From Oscillospiraceae bacterium (lineage in GTDB: Bacteria; Bacillota; Clostridia; Oscillospirales; Ruminococcaceae), in NCBI GenBank assembly GCA_017544185.1, contig JAFYEQ010000044.1, positions 1 to 6,781 on the forward strand: a stretch of DNA of 6,781 nt, in the 5' to 3' direction. The notes under the pieces were generated by a model. It worked only from the letters and a program-made list of their open reading frames with translations, was not told the DNA's origin and searched no databases. Both the position numbers and the translations under genes were made by a program. Positions 6,224 through 6,781 of this stretch are shown piece by piece (the stretch's first letter is position 1; the number at the start of each line of letters is the position of its first letter).

Positions 6224-6272
6224 GTATATCCCTCATTTCTATGTCTTTGGATGTATAACACATACAAGGTCC

Positions 6273-6301
6273 ATTATACCACAGTGTCGCCTATATGTCA
6301 A
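6273..6301 (-). promoter_or_regulatory. Sigma-A promoter for purA and the CoA ligase
   Basis: On the minus strand, TTGACA (6296-6301) and TATAAT (6273-6278) are perfect consensus with a 17-bp spacer. Transcription should start near 6266. A small dyad, TGTAT (6252-6256) and ATACA (6262-6266), covers the first bases of the transcript and might be an operator or a minor hairpin. No known purine-repressor box or purine riboswitch is visible in the short leader. Confidence 0.87.
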
Positions 6302-6318
6302 GCCTTTGAGAAAATTTT

Positions 6319-6357
6319 ACAAACAAAGCCGATGATGCAGCGTACTGCATCATCGGC
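6319..6357 (-). terminator. Strong terminator after the 51-residue peptide gene
   Basis: A perfect 13-bp stem (6328-6340 with 6345-6357) closes a four-base loop. On the minus strand it is followed by TTTGTTTGT. It begins five bases after the peptide stop codon and isolates this unit from the purA promoter. Confidence 0.88.
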
Positions 6358-6362
6358 ATGTA

Positions 6363-6518
6363 TCATTCTCCGTTATTCTCTCCGCTTATGGGTCCCCCGT
6401 TGTTGCCGCCGGGGATATTGGGATCGTTAAAGTCCTGCAGCGAATCCCCCATCACATCGGCAGAGTCGAAGTATATCACCTCTGCCACGGGCGGCTCATA
6501 GGTCTTTATATCATTCAT
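6363..6518 (-). CDS. 51-residue peptide with YEPPVAEVI-type leader and Gly/Asn-rich tail
   Basis: The peptide starts MNDIKTYEPPVAEVIYFDS, continues with ADVMGDS, and ends in a flexible tail rich in Gly, Asn, Pro and Glu (residues about 31-51). It has no cysteine, hydrophobic signal or membrane segment and is strongly acidic. The start at 6518 has AAGGAG eight bases upstream; an earlier in-frame ATG overlaps the preceding gene and was not chosen. It lies 40 bases after the stop of the upstream gene and just before a strong terminator, so it is a deliberate last gene of that unit. Short peptides with a Y-x-x-P-x-x-E-V-I-x-F segment followed by D-V recur in Clostridia as hypotheticals and resemble precursor leaders, which is from memory. 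No modifying enzyme or transporter is in the window, so the function is unknown. Confidence 0.75.
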   Translation of the reverse strand: MNDIKTYEPPVAEVIYFDSADVMGDSLQDFNDPNIPGGNNGGPISGENNGE

Positions 6519-6558
6519 AAGATCATCTCCTTCGGATACGCTCTGTTTCGGGCGTGGC

Positions 6559-6781
6559 TCAATAGCACATTGCGGCATACATATACATGCATGTCGCCTG
6601 AGCGAGAGCTCTCATATCCTCGTTCTCGCTGTTCTTTATCGTGTTGTACAGATAATTGTGCGGTGAATACTCGAACCTCACGCCGTTCACTGTCATATGG
6701 AAGGTCTCGCTCAGATCCTCGGGCTTGATCCCTCTTATGTATATGGACTTGTACCCGTTGTACTCACCGTAGTCCACTGTA
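6559..6781 (-). CDS. C-terminal end of a larger protein, probably surface or secreted (partial)
   Basis: The last 73 residues are present and the frame stays open to the right edge. The GTG at 6777 has an open codon before it, so it is probably internal rather than a start. The visible sequence reads as a beta-strand stretch (SIYIRGIKPEDLSETF, then TVNGVRFEYSP) followed by helices ending in CMYMYAAMCY. This pattern, an IxxxDL/F-type strand pair followed by a YxYNTxxNS helix and an alanine/tyrosine-rich end, resembles the C-terminal module of many large extracellular repeat proteins in gut Clostridia. That likeness is from memory and is not certain. It is the upstream neighbour of the 51-residue peptide, with a 40-base gap, and probably shares its transcript. 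Confidence 0.7.
   Translation of the reverse strand, partial: TVDYGEYNGYKSIYIRGIKPEDLSETFHMTVNGVRFEYSPHNYLYNTIKNSENEDMRALAQATCMYMYAAMCY

Noticed and set aside
4835..6430. Long open frame on the plus strand (about 531 codons) opposite purA
   Set aside because: It lies antisense to purA, which has every family motif. The long frame follows from the GC-biased third positions of the real gene. Its translation shows no recognisable domain and it overlaps the purA promoter and the upstream terminator.

Overview
The window looks like chromosomal DNA from a Gram-positive anaerobe of the Ruminococcus / Oscillospiraceae type. Three things suggest this: strong AGGAGG-like ribosome binding sites, near-perfect sigma-A promoters (TTGACA-17-TATAAT), and several gene types common in gut Clostridia. 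These are a LacI-like sensor fused to GGDEF, a short-form PaaK, and a small peptide with a YEPPVAEVI-type N-terminus. The taxon is an inference from style; there is no rRNA or other marker to confirm it.

Layout, left to right. Positions 1-31 hold the first ten codons of a leftward gene that runs off the window, with a perfect promoter at 69-97. Positions 98-281 form an unusual divergent intergenic region: two hairpins whose U-tracts point in opposite directions, a 9-bp inverted repeat and a palindrome at the predicted start site. A rightward gene for a small zinc-ribbon protein (334-792) follows and ends at a bidirectional terminator. The rest reads leftward. From right to left: the C-terminal end of a larger, probably surface or secreted protein (6559-6781); a 51-residue peptide gene (6363-6518) with a strong terminator; the two-gene unit purA (adenylosuccinate synthetase) then a phenylacetate-CoA ligase-like gene (paaK type), with one promoter at 6273-6301 and a terminator before 3606; a LacI-sensor/GGDEF diguanylate cyclase with its own promoter at 3520-3548; and a cyclophilin-type peptidyl-prolyl isomerase that shares the bidirectional terminator with the zinc-ribbon gene.

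The genes do not form one pathway. PurA makes the AMP precursor. The CoA ligase beside it activates an aryl or other carboxylic acid, using ATP and giving AMP. The GGDEF protein probably converts sensing of a small sugar-like ligand into cyclic di-GMP. The isomerase is housekeeping. No complete novel system is visible. The parts most worth following up are the 51-residue peptide, the two-hairpin region at 98-188 and the LacI-GGDEF sensor. There are no rRNA or tRNA genes, CRISPR arrays or insertion sequences in the window.
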